From Actinomycetaceae bacterium MB13-C1-2 (GTDB lineage: Bacteria; Actinomycetota; Actinomycetes; Actinomycetales; Actinomycetaceae): DNA of 64,000 bases. The stretch is taken from positions 310,001 to 374,000 of the forward strand of contig CP141731.1 in NCBI GenBank assembly GCA_035621235.1, given 5' to 3'. Within the stretch, counting starts at the first letter, position 1; every line of letters begins with the position of its first letter. This document shows, piece by piece, positions 1 through 9,286 of this stretch. The notes beneath the pieces are model-generated. The model saw nothing but the letters and a program-made list of their open reading frames with translations. It did not search any database and was not told the DNA's origin. Position numbers and translations under genes: made by a program.

Positions 1-560
1 CGACCGTCAAGGTTGAACGTTAGAGTCTCGCCCTCGAATGCCTGCTTGAAAGTGATCTTGGTCGATGTCGAAAGATCACCGCCCTTTTGTGGTTCCGGCT
101 GATACTGGCCGCCGAAACCGCCCGGGAATCCGCCACCGAATGAGGACGATACTCCGCCTCCTCCACCGAAGATGGATGAAAGGATGTCTTCGAATCCCGC
201 TCCTCCACCACCGGAGCTGAACTGCACGTGCGGCCCGCCCTGGGCTCCGCCATACATCCCGCCAAACATGTCCTCGAAGCCGCCCGCGCCGCCACGACCG
301 GGAGCCTGGAACCGCGCACCACCCGATGCCATCTGGCGGATGGCGTCGTAGCGTTCGCGCTGTTCCTTGTCATTTAGCACGGCGAAGGCTTCGCCGATCT
401 CCTTGAACTTCGCCTCGGCCTTATCGTCACCCGGGTTCTGATCCGGGTGCCACTTACGAGCTAGCTTGCGGTAGGCCTTGCGGATCTCTTTCTCGTCCGC
501 GTCCTTCGGAACCCCCAGGACAGCGTAGTAGTCACGGTCGAACCAGTCTTGCTCTCCCAT
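1..560 (-). CDS. dnaJ: DnaJ-family co-chaperone, C-terminus cut by window edge
   Basis: J-domain co-chaperone that stimulates the ATPase of DnaK and delivers substrates to it. About 186 codons are visible. The start is an ATG at 560 and the opening residues [16 protein letters not shown] are a typical J-domain N-terminus, with the HPD motif in [11 protein letters not shown] near residue 38. A Gly/Phe-rich linker (about 80-150) follows, then the first beta strands of the C-terminal substrate-binding domain ([18 protein letters not shown]). The last visible residues, TFNLDGR, lead straight towards the GxxDG-type strand seen in CbpA-like DnaJs, so I suspect a protein without the zinc-finger Cys repeats, but the deciding part is outside the window. 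It is third in the operon after dnaK and grpE, about 40 bp after grpE. Confidence 0.93.
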   Translation of the reverse strand, partial: MGEQDWFDRDYYAVLGVPKDADEKEIRKAYRKLARKWHPDQNPGDDKAEAKFKEIGEAFAVLNDKEQRERYDAIRQMASGGARFQAPGRGGAGGFEDMFGGMYGGAQGGPHVQFSSGGGGAGFEDILSSIFGGGGGVSSSFGGGFPGGFGGQYQPEPQKGGDLSTSTKITFKQAFEGETLTFNLDG

Positions 561-603
561 GTCTCACTCCTTACTACTCACCGCGTAAAGCGCGATGAGA
601 ATC

Positions 604-1260
604 CTATTGGGGATCAAATACTAAAACTTTGGCGGGACGAAGGACTCGCTCTCCCGCCCGGTAACCGGGCTGAAGAACCTTACCTACGACCTGTTCTTTT
701 ACTGAAGGGTCGGGGTTCGGCTGCATCATCAGAGCGTCGTAGAACTCGGGATCGAAATGATCGCCTTCTGCTCCGTACTGCTCGTAGTCGAAACTATTCG
801 CCAGGGTGCCCTCGAGCTTCTCGGCAATAGAGGCAAACGGGCCGTCTGTGAGTTCACCGGCAACGCGGGCTGCACTAATGTCGTCTAGTACCGGCATCAG
901 AGCCTCGACGACATCGTGCTGACCCTCAGTTCGACGTTTTCCGGCCTCTTCTTTCGACCTTCGAACATAGTTCCCATAGTCCTGACGTACGTTGTATGTC
1001 TCTGCCCTGCTTCGAGCTAGTTCGTCCTTTGTCTGTTCCAGTTCGCCCTGAACCTTAGCAAGCAAGGAATCCTCCCCTAAGTCCTGCTCGAACTGCGCAA
1101 AATCGTCAGTCTTTCCATTCTTGCCCTCCCCGGATGAGCCCGAGGGGGCCGAAATATTCTCGGCCCCCTCGTTCCTGGTCTCACCGTGGGAGGGTTCTTC
1201 CTGCTCAGCACCCTCAGACTGGGGATCTACGGGCAGGAAGTCGTCTCCAGCATTCGTCAC
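604..1260 (-). CDS. grpE: GrpE nucleotide exchange factor
   Basis: Releases ADP from DnaK to complete the Hsp70 cycle. The 218-residue product has a low-complexity acidic N-terminal tail (about 1-65), a long coiled-coil helix ([19 protein letters not shown] onwards, about 68-110) and the C-terminal GrpE beta domain with [18 protein letters not shown] near the end, the family signature. It starts at a GTG whose bases overlap the dnaK stop (GTGA), so translation is probably coupled. The gene order dnaK-grpE-dnaJ is the standard actinobacterial heat-shock operon. Confidence 0.96.
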   Translation of the reverse strand: MTNAGDDFLPVDPQSEGAEQEEPSHGETRNEGAENISAPSGSSGEGKNGKTDDFAQFEQDLGEDSLLAKVQGELEQTKDELARSRAETYNVRQDYGNYVRRSKEEAGKRRTEGQHDVVEALMPVLDDISAARVAGELTDGPFASIAEKLEGTLANSFDYEQYGAEGDHFDPEFYDALMMQPNPDPSVKEQVVGKVLQPGYRAGERVLRPAKVLVFDPQ

Positions 1261-3101
1261 TTAGCTTCGTCCTCGTCTTCCACGATCTCGGCGTCAATGA
1301 CGTCCTCTTCAGCGTTGACATCTTCCTGGCTCGGCAGGTCTTCCTGCTGGGAGGCCGCATAGACCTCTTCACCAATCTTCATACCAACTTCGTTGAGGTG
1401 CCCGAGTGCCTTGTTGATGGCTTCGGTATCCTCGCCCTCAAGTGCGGTCTTGACCTCGTCAACGGCTCCCTGAACAGACTTGCGAGTATCCTCAGAGATC
1501 TTGTCCTCGTTGTCCTTGAGTAGCTTCTCGGTCTGGTAGACCGCAGACTCTGCGAGGTTGCGGGCCTCAAGGTCTTCACGACGCTTCTTGTCCTCGGCGG
1601 CGTGTTCCTCGGCCTCCTTCACCATGCGGTCAATGTCTTCCTTCGGAAGAGCCGAGCCACCGGTGATGGTCATGGACTGCTCCTTGTTGGTCCCACGGTC
1701 CTTTGCAGAGACGTGAACGATACCGTTCGCATCGATATCGAACGAGACCTCGATCTGGGGAACACCACGAGGAGCCGGAGCAATACCTGTCAGCTCGAAG
1801 GTGCCCAGCGGCTTGTTGTCGCGGGTGAAATCACGCTCGCCCTGGAAGACCTGAATCAGAACTGAAGGTTGCCCGTCTTCAGCGGTCGAGAAGACCTCAG
1901 TCGCACGGGTCGGGATGGCGGTGTTGCGCTCGATCAACTTGGTCATCACGCCGCCCTTGGTCTCGATGCCGAGGGAAAGCGGAGTAACGTCGATCAGAAG
2001 GACGTCCTGACGATCGCCCTGCATGACACCGGCCTGAAGGGCCGCGCCAATTGCAACGACCTCATCCGGGTTTACCGTACGTGTCGGTTCTTTACCTCCG
2101 GTCAGTTTGACGACCAGTTCGTTCACGGCCGGCATACGGGTGGAACCACCAACCAGAACAACGTGATCAATGTCAGACACGGAAATTCCGGCCTCACGGA
2201 TGACGTCCTTGAACGGCTTCTCGGTCCGATCCAGAAGATCCTTGGTCATGTCCTCGAACTTTGCGCGGCTCAGTTGCTCATCCAAGTGGATCGGGCCGGC
2301 TTCACTCATCGAAAGGTACTGAAGCGAGATGTTCGCCGTGGTTGCCGTCGATAGTTCACGCTTTGCCTGCTCAGCGGCCTCTTTCAGACGCTGTAGGGCA
2401 ACGGGGTCCTTCCCGAGGTCAACACCGGTCTTGCTCTTGACCTGCTGGATCAGCCAGTCAACGATGCGCTGATCCCAGTCGTCGCCACCGAGGCGGTTAT
2501 CGCCAGCGGTAGAGCGAACCTGAATCGTGGAGAATCCGTCCTCGTCCTTAGCCACCTCAAGCAGCGACACGTCAAAGGTGCCTCCACCGAGATCGTAAAC
2601 CAGGATGAGTTCCTCTTCCTTGCCCTTATCTAGACCGTACGCAAGTGCGGCTGCGGTGGGCTCGTTGATGATACGAAGAACGTTCAGACCAGCAATCTGG
2701 CCTGCATCCTTCGTTGCCTGACGCTCTGCGTCATTGAAGTATGCGGGAACGGTGATAACCGCATCGGTCACGGGCTCACCGAGGTACGACTCCGCGTCGT
2801 GCTTTAGCTTCGAAAGAATTCGAGCCGAGATCTCCTGCGCGGTATACGTCTTACCATCGATTTCCTTGGTCCAGTCAGTGCCCATGTGACGCTTGACTGA
2901 AGAGATGGTGCGATCAACGTTTGTCACTGCCTGACGCTTTGCGATCTCGCCAACCAGCACCTCTCCACCCTTGGAGAATGCAACTACCGATGGGGTCGTG
3001 CGAACGCCCTCTGCGTTCACGATGATGCTGGGCTCACCACCTTCAAGCACCGCGAGCGCGGAGTTGGTGGTACCCAGGTCAATGCCTACTGCCTTAGCCA
3101 A
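1257..3101 (-). CDS. dnaK: Chaperone protein DnaK (Hsp70)
   Basis: ATP-dependent cytosolic Hsp70 chaperone. The 614-residue protein has the actin-like ATPase domain ([10 protein letters not shown] at 6-15, [14 protein letters not shown] around 145-158, DLGGGTFDV at 170-178, [10 protein letters not shown] around 320), the linker and peptide-binding beta domain ([14 protein letters not shown] around 365), and a helical lid ending in a very acidic tail (EDEDEAK). It lacks the ATPase insertion of proteobacterial DnaK, as is usual in Gram-positive bacteria, which fits its shorter length. It is the first gene of the dnaK-grpE-dnaJ operon. A HAIR operator 140 bp upstream indicates HspR control; hspR itself, normally after dnaJ, would lie beyond the left edge. 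Confidence 0.98.
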   Translation of the reverse strand: MAKAVGIDLGTTNSALAVLEGGEPSIIVNAEGVRTTPSVVAFSKGGEVLVGEIAKRQAVTNVDRTISSVKRHMGTDWTKEIDGKTYTAQEISARILSKLKHDAESYLGEPVTDAVITVPAYFNDAERQATKDAGQIAGLNVLRIINEPTAAALAYGLDKGKEEELILVYDLGGGTFDVSLLEVAKDEDGFSTIQVRSTAGDNRLGGDDWDQRIVDWLIQQVKSKTGVDLGKDPVALQRLKEAAEQAKRELSTATTANISLQYLSMSEAGPIHLDEQLSRAKFEDMTKDLLDRTEKPFKDVIREAGISVSDIDHVVLVGGSTRMPAVNELVVKLTGGKEPTRTVNPDEVVAIGAALQAGVMQGDRQDVLLIDVTPLSLGIETKGGVMTKLIERNTAIPTRATEVFSTAEDGQPSVLIQVFQGERDFTRDNKPLGTFELTGIAPAPRGVPQIEVSFDIDANGIVHVSAKDRGTNKEQSMTITGGSALPKEDIDRMVKEAEEHAAEDKKRREDLEARNLAESAVYQTEKLLKDNEDKISEDTRKSVQGAVDEVKTALEGEDTEAINKALGHLNEVGMKIGEEVYAASQQEDLPSQEDVNAEEDVIDAEIVEDEDEAK

Positions 3102-3177
3102 AATGGCCTCCTTGTTTTCGTTAATGTCCTTGGCTTCCCGGTCAAGAACTGACCGACGGCCGAACCATTAGTTCAAC

Positions 3178-3198
3178 CTTTAGCCTCATGGACTCAAC
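3178..3198 (-). promoter_or_regulatory. Degenerate HAIR-like site upstream of dnaK
   Basis: CTTTAGC-N7-ACTCAAC keeps the 7-7-7 spacing of the HspR consensus CTTGAGT-N7-ACTCAAG, with one good half (ACTCAA) and one weak half. It lies closer to dnaK than the strong site at 3241 and could be a second, lower-affinity HspR site. This is inference from sequence only. Confidence 0.45.
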
Positions 3199-3240
3199 TT
3201 TAGAGGTCTTTGGTGAGTGGCGCAACACCAAATGTTGATT

Positions 3241-3261
3241 CTTGAGTCACATGGACTCAAC
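3241..3261 (-). promoter_or_regulatory. HAIR element, HspR operator of the dnaK operon
   Basis: The sequence is CTTGAGT-CACATGG-ACTCAAC. It matches the HspR-associated inverted repeat CTTGAGT-N7-ACTCAAG at 13 of the 14 arm positions. In actinobacteria HspR with DnaK as co-repressor binds such sites to silence dnaK at normal temperature. The site is 140 bp upstream of the dnaK start, a normal position. Confidence 0.88.
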
Positions 3262-3290
3262 TTTGCTCTCAAATGCTCAACATCGCAGAA

Positions 3291-3341
3291 GCAAACTCCC
3301 CGGAGGATAGCCGGTGATACGGCTCCATCCGGGGAGTTTGC
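3291..3341 (-). terminator. Strong hairpin terminator after the ABC transporter operon
   Basis: A perfect 14-bp inverted repeat (GCAAACTCCCCGGA / TCCGGGGAGTTTGC, arms 3291-3304 and 3328-3341) with a second inner stem (AGCCG / CGGCT). It is 39 bp past the stop of the transporter permease and just before the dnaK regulatory sites, so it separates the two transcription units. The U tract is weak. Confidence 0.8.
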
Positions 3342-3380
3342 AATCAGACTGCAGTCAGTAACGACCGTCAGCTCACCTGT

Positions 3381-4562
3381 CTAGGCGGAGACTGCCGAGC
3401 GACGCTTGTTGTAGACGTCGAAGGCAACCGCAAGCAAAAGAACCGCACCCTTGACGATCTGCTGGGTGGAAGTCGAAGCGCCCATCAACTGCATTCCATT
3501 TGAAAGGACAGCCATAACAAGACCACCAATCAAGGCACCGTTTACCCGTCCAATACCACCGGTCGTCGAAGCGCCGCCCACGAAACAAGCCGCGATGGCA
3601 TCAAGTTCGAACATGTTGCCCGCGCCCGGTTGCGCACCGTTCATACGAGCGGAATAAAGCACGCCCGCAACACCGGCAAGGAATCCCATGTTGACATACA
3701 CCCAGAAAGAAACCGCGCGCACGTTAATGCCAGAGAGTGCAGCTGCCGTCTTGTTGCCGCCAATCGCGTAGACATCGCGACCGAAGACCGTTTTCTGGGA
3801 AACAAATCCGTAAACAAGGATCAGCACAGCCAGAATGATCAGAACAATTGGCAGGCCACGGGCACTTGCGAGCTTGTAGGCAAATGCCATAACGACCGCA
3901 GCGATAATCACCATCTTTACAACGAAGATCCACAGGTTACCGACAGATTGGCCGTACTTCGCCTTTTCTGAACGAGTACGCCATGCCGAAACGATGTATC
4001 CGACAACGCCGATTGCAAAGATGACCAACGTGAAGTTATCGACCCCGTACCCGCCAAACAGTCCATTAAGGAATCCGTTAGCGATGTTGTAGTACCCCTT
4101 CGGGAACGGTGAAAGCGAAACATTGTCAAGAACGTTGTAGGTAAGACCTCGGAACATCATCATTCCTGCAAGGGTGACAATGAAGCCTGGAATTCCAACG
4201 AATGCAACCCAAAATCCCTGGAACGCTCCAACCAGAACACCGACGAGAAGCGCTACCAGAACCCCAACCCACCACGGCATACCCTGGCGGATTACCAACA
4301 CTGCTGAGATAGCACCGGTCAACGCCACAACCGAACCCACAGACAGGTCGATTTGACCGAGCACGATCACGAACAGCATTCCGATCGCTAGCACCAGAAT
4401 GTACGAGTACTGCAGGACGATGTTCGTCAGATTATTGGGCGACAGAAACGTCGGCTGCAGAATCGAGAAAATGATGACGATCGCAACAAGTGCGAGGAAG
4501 ATGCCTGACTGCCGAAGGCTAGTGCCAAACGTGTTTTTCAGAAGATCCCGCGTTTTGCTCAC
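3381..4562 (-). CDS. mmsB: Multiple-monosaccharide ABC transporter permease, system 1 (MmsB/GguB type)
   Basis: Integral membrane channel of a ChvE-MmsAB type sugar importer. The 393-residue protein has about ten hydrophobic segments and the conserved permease stretches GQIDLSVGSVVALTGAISAV (about 67-86), GIPGFIVTLAGMMMFRGLTY (about 128-147) and AIGGNKTAAALSGINV (about 267). The C-terminal part ELDAIAACFVGGASTTGGIG is the usual BPD_transp_2 signature. GTG start overlaps the stop of the ATPase gene (GTGA), so the two are co-translated. It is paralogous to the permease at 10525. Which monosaccharide it moves cannot be read from the permease. Confidence 0.93.
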   Translation of the reverse strand: MSKTRDLLKNTFGTSLRQSGIFLALVAIVIIFSILQPTFLSPNNLTNIVLQYSYILVLAIGMLFVIVLGQIDLSVGSVVALTGAISAVLVIRQGMPWWVGVLVALLVGVLVGAFQGFWVAFVGIPGFIVTLAGMMMFRGLTYNVLDNVSLSPFPKGYYNIANGFLNGLFGGYGVDNFTLVIFAIGVVGYIVSAWRTRSEKAKYGQSVGNLWIFVVKMVIIAAVVMAFAYKLASARGLPIVLIILAVLILVYGFVSQKTVFGRDVYAIGGNKTAAALSGINVRAVSFWVYVNMGFLAGVAGVLYSARMNGAQPGAGNMFELDAIAACFVGGASTTGGIGRVNGALIGGLVMAVLSNGMQLMGASTSTQQIVKGAVLLLAVAFDVYNKRRSAVSA

Positions 4563-6109
4563 GCTGCCTTCTCCTTCTTGGGTTCAATGGTCATTAGTCT
4601 CATGAGTTCTTCTTGTGTCGCGTCCGCTGTCGGCATCTGACCCGTGATGCGCCCATACGCGAGTGTGTAGATTCGATCAGTGATCCCCTGCAGCTCTTCG
4701 AGCTCCGAAGAAATAACCACGACCGCTTTGCCCTGCTGGACCATTTCGTTGATTAGGGTGTAGATCTCGTATTTCGCACCAACATCAATGCCTCGTGTCG
4801 GTTCGTCGAGGATCAGCACGTCCGCATCGGTGTACAGCCACTTGGACAAAACCACCTTTTGCTGATTGCCTCCCGAGAGCGAGCCCGAAAGCTGAAGCAC
4901 ATTGTTGGCACGAATATTCATCGTGTCCTTGTACCTTGTTGCAACCGCTAATTCCTCGTTATCGTTCACAACACCGCGGGGTGAGTGCTTATGGATTCCG
5001 GCTATCCCAATGTTGTGTCGAATGTCGTCGATCAAATTGAGGCCATAGACCTTTCGGTCTTCGGTCGCGTAGGCAACCTTGTTCTTAATTGCCTTCGAAA
5101 CCGACGAGAGGTCGACTTCTTTGCCGTCCTTATATACCTTGCCCGAAATCTCGGACCCGTACGATTTCCCGAATAGACTCATCGCCAACTCGGTTCGGCC
5201 CGCTCCCATCAAACCGGCGATACCGACAACTTCGCCCTTACGCACGTTGAACGAGGCATCCTTTACGATTACCCGACCCGGCTGCGTGGGATGATAAACG
5301 GTCCAATCCTTGACTTCGAACAGTACTTCGCCGGGATTCGATTCACGGTCCGGGAAGCGCTGACTCAGTTGACGACCGACCATCATCCGTACGATGTCAT
5401 CCTGTGTCACGTTCGGATCATGCATGTCGAGAGTACCGACGGTCTGACCATCACGCAGGACCGTTGTTCGGTCTGCGATCTGCTCAATCTCATTGAGTTT
5501 GTGCGAAATAATGATGATGGTGACACCGGAGTCGCGTAGCTGACGAACAAGCTCTAGTAGCGCCTCGGAGTCGTTGTCGTTGAGAGCAGCGGTCGGTTCG
5601 TCGAGCACCAGCAGATCTACGTTCTTCGCAAGCACCTTTCCGATCTCAACGATTTGCTGTTTACCAACCCCCAACTGTCCGACTGGAGTAACAACCGGTT
5701 CATTGAGACCCACTCTTGCAAGAATTTCGGTTGCCCTATGGTTGAGTTCGTTCCAGTTGATAGAACCCAAAATGCCTTTTGGTTTCTCTGAGCCAAGAAA
5801 AAGATTCTCAGCAATTGATAGATAAGAAACCAGGGCGAGTTCTTGGTGGATAATCCCGATTCCTGCGTCCTCTGATTCCTTTACCGAGTGAAACTTCGCG
5901 ACTTTTCCGCCCAGGACGATGTCGCCTTCGTATGTGCCATACGGGTACACGCCCGATAGGACCTTCATTAGCGTGGATTTTCCCGCGCCGTTCTCTCCAC
6001 AAAGTGCGTGAATCTCGCCCCGACGGACATCAAAATTGACGTCCTTCAGAACCTGCACGCCTGAGAAGCTCTTGCAAATGTCTTTCATTTCCAAGATGTT
6101 GTCTGTCAT
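4559..6109 (-). CDS. mmsA: Multiple-monosaccharide ABC transporter ATPase, system 1 (MmsA/GguA type)
   Basis: A 516-residue double-NBD sugar ABC ATPase. The first half has Walker A GENGAGKST (38-46), Walker B LLVLDEPTAALN and a diverged signature (GVGKQQ). The second half has the usual degenerate Walker A (GLMGAGRTE, no Lys-Ser/Thr), a good signature LSGGNQQK and Walker B LILDEPTRGID. This asymmetry is normal in the RbsA/XylG/MmsA family, where only one site hydrolyses ATP. The phrase YPYGTYEGDI after Walker A is typical of the GguA/MmsA branch. It lies between the binding-protein gene, about 90 bp upstream, and the permease. Confidence 0.94.
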   Translation of the reverse strand: MTDNILEMKDICKSFSGVQVLKDVNFDVRRGEIHALCGENGAGKSTLMKVLSGVYPYGTYEGDIVLGGKVAKFHSVKESEDAGIGIIHQELALVSYLSIAENLFLGSEKPKGILGSINWNELNHRATEILARVGLNEPVVTPVGQLGVGKQQIVEIGKVLAKNVDLLVLDEPTAALNDNDSEALLELVRQLRDSGVTIIIISHKLNEIEQIADRTTVLRDGQTVGTLDMHDPNVTQDDIVRMMVGRQLSQRFPDRESNPGEVLFEVKDWTVYHPTQPGRVIVKDASFNVRKGEVVGIAGLMGAGRTELAMSLFGKSYGSEISGKVYKDGKEVDLSSVSKAIKNKVAYATEDRKVYGLNLIDDIRHNIGIAGIHKHSPRGVVNDNEELAVATRYKDTMNIRANNVLQLSGSLSGGNQQKVVLSKWLYTDADVLILDEPTRGIDVGAKYEIYTLINEMVQQGKAVVVISSELEELQGITDRIYTLAYGRITGQMPTADATQEELMRLMTIEPKKEKAA

Positions 6110-6199
6110 GACAATGCCGTCCCTGTCGATTCTGAGGTGAAACTGCGGGAGCCGAGCGGTAGCACTCCGCCCCCGCAGTCACCTGGTACTAGGTAGCCG

Positions 6200-7417
6200 C
6201 TACTTGGCGGGTACGCCAGAAGCAACCTCTTCCTCGGTCCAGTAACCCGAATCGATGATTTCCTGCTGGATGTTGTCCTTGTAAATGGTCACCACGTCAA
6301 GAAGGTACGAGGGAACAACCTTCACGCCGTTGTCGTAATCCTCAGTGTTGTTGGCCTCGGGATCAGCACCGCACGCCAGATCCTTCACGACTTCCACAGA
6401 TCTCTGCGCGAGCAGACGAGTGTCCTTGAAGATGGTGGACTGCTGGACATCCTCATTGATCAGTTTGATCGAAGCTATCTCAGCGTCCTGACCGGTGACG
6501 ATCGGAAGACCCTCACTGATCGTCGGACCCATGCCAACCCCTTGAAGCGCAGTAATCACACCACGAGAGATACCGTCGAACGGGGAGAGAACGCCAGCAA
6601 GTTTGGCGCCGTCACCGTAGGTCGAAGAAAGTAGGTCCTCCATGCGCTTTTGCGCAGCTTCCTGTGACCAGCGCAGAGTGGCTACCTGGTCGAATGCGGT
6701 CTGTCCGGACTTAACCACCAGAACACCCTCATCGATAAACGGTTGGATGGTATCCATCGCACCCTGGAAGAAGAATCCGGCATTGTTGTCATCAGGCGAA
6801 CCGGCAAAGAGCTCAATGTTCATTGGGTCTGCAGGAGCATTGTCCGCGGGGGTCCCATCCTCATTTACCAGACCTAGGCCGTACAGCAACGCGGTTCCCT
6901 GCGCAACACCAACGAGGTAGTTGTCGAACGAAACGTAGAAATCAACGTTCTCGTTATCACGAATCAGACGGTCGTACGAAACAACCGGAATACCTGCCGC
7001 GCCAGCAGCATCAAGCTGGCTGGAAAGCGCCGTACCGTCGATAGAGGCGAGAACCAAAAGGTTCGCACCGTTCGTAATCATCTGGTCGATCTGCTGCGTC
7101 TGAGTGGGGATGTCGTCGTTTGCATACTGCAGATCAACGGTAAATCCGGCTTCTTCTAGGCCTTCCTTGACGGCTTTACCGTCGGCTATCCAGCGTTCCG
7201 AGGTCTGGGTGGGCATCGCAACGCCGATGATCATACTTGACGGATCACAGTCGCCCGATGCTGCTTCAGTCGTTTCTTCCCCTGACTCGGCAGCCGTCTC
7301 TTCCGTGGCTGATCCTCCGCCGGCTCCTGAGCCACCACACCCGGCCAGAGCCAGAGCGCTCGCAGCGATCAAACCAACGCCGCCAACCCATCGTTTCCTA
7401 TTGGTCGAAGACTTCAT
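6200..7417 (-). CDS. chvE: ChvE-type sugar-binding lipoprotein, system 1
   Basis: Extracellular substrate-binding lipoprotein of the first transporter. I place the start at the ATG at 7417 (MKSSTNRKRW), because GAGGAG sits eight bases before it; an ATG five codons earlier has no such site. The 405-residue product has a signal peptide ending in the lipobox LALAGC (Cys about 28), a low-complexity Ser/Glu/Thr linker, then a periplasmic-binding-protein type 1 fold: GVAMPTQTSERW, VVSYDRLIRDNENVDFYVSF, FAGSPDDNNAGFFFQGAMD and ITGQDAE-like VTGQDAEIASI. Those motifs match ChvE and multiple-sugar binding proteins. It is first in its operon and has a palindromic operator at 7524-7543. Confidence 0.93.
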   Translation of the reverse strand: MKSSTNRKRWVGGVGLIAASALALAGCGGSGAGGGSATEETAAESGEETTEAASGDCDPSSMIIGVAMPTQTSERWIADGKAVKEGLEEAGFTVDLQYANDDIPTQTQQIDQMITNGANLLVLASIDGTALSSQLDAAGAAGIPVVSYDRLIRDNENVDFYVSFDNYLVGVAQGTALLYGLGLVNEDGTPADNAPADPMNIELFAGSPDDNNAGFFFQGAMDTIQPFIDEGVLVVKSGQTAFDQVATLRWSQEAAQKRMEDLLSSTYGDGAKLAGVLSPFDGISRGVITALQGVGMGPTISEGLPIVTGQDAEIASIKLINEDVQQSTIFKDTRLLAQRSVEVVKDLACGADPEANNTEDYDNGVKVVPSYLLDVVTIYKDNIQQEIIDSGYWTEEEVASGVPAK

Positions 7418-7790
7418 AAACGTTCTCCTCATTGAGTTCCGGCAACACCGCCAGTATTTCCTGGCACCGTAGCCGGGCTTTACATATAGAGATTTGAGGC
7501 GTTCGGCCGACTAATCTCACCCGTAATGTTAGCGCTAACGTTATTGAAAACAACGGGTTCATCATCTCATTTTGGTAACAACCCTTCGGAGACTGTGCGC
7601 AACCACGACAAAGGCGCCACCAGAATTGCGCACGTTACCATCAGGGCGCAGCTAGACAGGTCACGTAGGCTCCTTCGCGGCGCACGGGACGACTCACAAT
7701 CGCAACCGCGACCATCAATCCGCCAGTGATCTCGCTAGCGTGACAACGATCAATAGTGTCGGGTAGCCCTCGGGCCGGAACTGACCGAAG
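7418..7790. other. Intergenic region, promoter side of transporter system 1
   Basis: This 373-bp gap separates xylB from the first transporter operon, both on the minus strand. The only element I can support is the palindrome at 7524-7543. There is no clear U-rich terminator after xylB, so read-through from the xyl genes into the transporter is possible. The short reading frames within it have no family features. Confidence 0.7.
7524..7543 (-). promoter_or_regulatory. 20-bp palindromic operator of LacI-family style
   Basis: TAATGTTAGCGCTAACGTTA is an inverted repeat with a perfect 12-bp core (GTTAGCGCTAAC) and a single mismatched pair further out. It lies 107 bp upstream of the chvE start at 7417. 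Even-spaced palindromes with a central CG are typical operators of LacI-family sugar repressors. No LacI-family gene is present in the window, so the regulator would be encoded elsewhere. Confidence 0.6.
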
Positions 7791-9131
7791 TCACTCCAGT
7801 CCAAGCCCCGCCGCCTGCCGAGCGGCGCCGAGAGCCACGTACTCCGCTGGCTTTGCCAGAACAACGTTGGCGTCAAGCATGGACGGGGCTAGCTCCTGCA
7901 CGGCAGCGGACTTGGCCCCTCCGCCAATCATGTAGACAGTCTCAATCTCCACGCCCAGCTCACGCACGGAATCGAGGGCGAACCTCATAAGCCCCAGCAA
8001 CCCCTCAACCGTTGCGCGCGCAACGTGGGCACGATCAGAATTCGCCAGAGTCATACCTTCGAGCGCGGCCGTTGCGTCTGGGAGATTCGGAGTCCGCTCA
8101 CCCTCGAAGTACGGCACGAGGGTGAGGCCAGCCGCATCCGGCACAGACAGCGCCAGTTCGTCGAATTCCCCGTAGTCGGCGTCAATGACCCGAGCCATTG
8201 CGTCAATGATCCTTGAGGCGTTGAGCGTGCACGCAAGAGGTAACCAGTTGCCGGTCGCATCGGCGAATCCAGTTACTAGTCCCATCGGATCGGCGATCGA
8301 GTGATCGCTGATGACCGCAACGACCCCCGAGGTTCCAAGCGAAAGACTCGCTTCACCGGGCTTGAGTTCAAGACCGAGCGCCGCCCCAGCGTTGTCACCA
8401 AGGCCCGGACCCAGAGCGATCTCATCCCACCCACGAGTGCTATCTCCAGTCGATGCAACATCCCAGGGTCCCAGGATCTTGGGGAGCGTGATCTTTCGAG
8501 CTTCGTCCTCGTCAACCCGCAAAGCAAGTGCGAGTAGATCGTAGAGATATTCTGGCTCAAGGCGCGACATATATGCGGTGCCCGAAGCATCAGAACGATC
8601 GGTGGTGAGGGTATGAATGTCCGCACTTCCAGAAATCTTCCAGGTGAGCCAGTCGTGCGGCAAACAGACGGCAGCGATCCGTCCCGCGTTCTCAGGCTCG
8701 TTGTCCGCCACCCAACGAAGCTTGGTGGCCGTCAGAGAAGCAACCGGGGCGGAGCCAGTCTTCTCAACCCAACGGCGCACACCCTGGTCTTTATTTCCCT
8801 CGCCAAGCTCAAGGATGAGGTGCTCAGCGGCATCGGCGCTACGCGTGTCATTCCAGAGCAGAGCCTCTCGAATGACCTCACCGTCTGCGTCAAGTAGAAC
8901 CATTCCGTGTTGCTGACCGGCGACCGATAGAGCTCGAACGTCGTCCAAGCCGCCGGCCTGGTCGACTGCTTCAAGGAACGCATCCCACCAGTAATCGGGA
9001 TGTACTTCCGTTCCGTCCGGGTGGGGGGCACGGCCCTCACGCACGATCTCTCCCGTTGCCGGATCAAGGATTACGACCTTGCAAGACTGTGTGGAGGAAT
9101 CAACTCCCGCAACGAACTTTCGTTCTGACAC
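7791..9131 (-). CDS. xylB: Xylulokinase
   Basis: FGGY-family kinase that phosphorylates D-xylulose to D-xylulose 5-phosphate. The 446-residue protein has the N-terminal ATPase/sugar motif GVDSSTQSCK (9-18), the substrate-contacting SVAGQQHGMVLLD (about 68-80), LLWNDTRS (about 91) and GLGDNAGAALG (about 245), where the Asp is the expected catalytic base, then the C-terminal GGGAKS. Start is GTG at 9131 with GTGAGGTAG upstream. Actinobacterial xylulokinases are of similar length. It follows xylA, and a long hairpin lies between the two. Confidence 0.95.
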   Translation of the reverse strand: MSERKFVAGVDSSTQSCKVVILDPATGEIVREGRAPHPDGTEVHPDYWWDAFLEAVDQAGGLDDVRALSVAGQQHGMVLLDADGEVIREALLWNDTRSADAAEHLILELGEGNKDQGVRRWVEKTGSAPVASLTATKLRWVADNEPENAGRIAAVCLPHDWLTWKISGSADIHTLTTDRSDASGTAYMSRLEPEYLYDLLALALRVDEDEARKITLPKILGPWDVASTGDSTRGWDEIALGPGLGDNAGAALGLELKPGEASLSLGTSGVVAVISDHSIADPMGLVTGFADATGNWLPLACTLNASRIIDAMARVIDADYGEFDELALSVPDAAGLTLVPYFEGERTPNLPDATAALEGMTLANSDRAHVARATVEGLLGLMRFALDSVRELGVEIETVYMIGGGAKSAAVQELAPSMLDANVVLAKPAEYVALGAARQAAGLGLE

Positions 9132-9150
9132 GTCTACCTCACTAACACGG

Positions 9151-9247
9151 AGAGAGTGGGGTCTCGGAACGTCTGTGGGCTCCTATTTGAGTGAGGCTAC
9201 GCATCCCTCAAAATCGCTCCTCGATCGTTTCCGAGACCCCACTCTCT
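9151..9247 (-). other. Long hairpin between xylA and xylB
   Basis: A perfect 19-bp inverted repeat (arms 9151-9169 and 9229-9247; one arm reads AGAGAGTGGGGTCTCGGAA) with a 59-base loop that holds a second small stem (TTTGAG 9186-9191 / CTCAAA 9207-9212). It ends 20 bases before the xylB start codon and starts 39 bases after the xylA stop. There is no U tract after it on the transcribed strand, so it looks more like an mRNA-stabilising or translation-tuning structure, or a partial terminator, than a full terminator. Confidence 0.8.
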
Positions 9248-9286
9248 TCGTCTCATTACTCTCTAACAATAAACAACCAGAACGAA

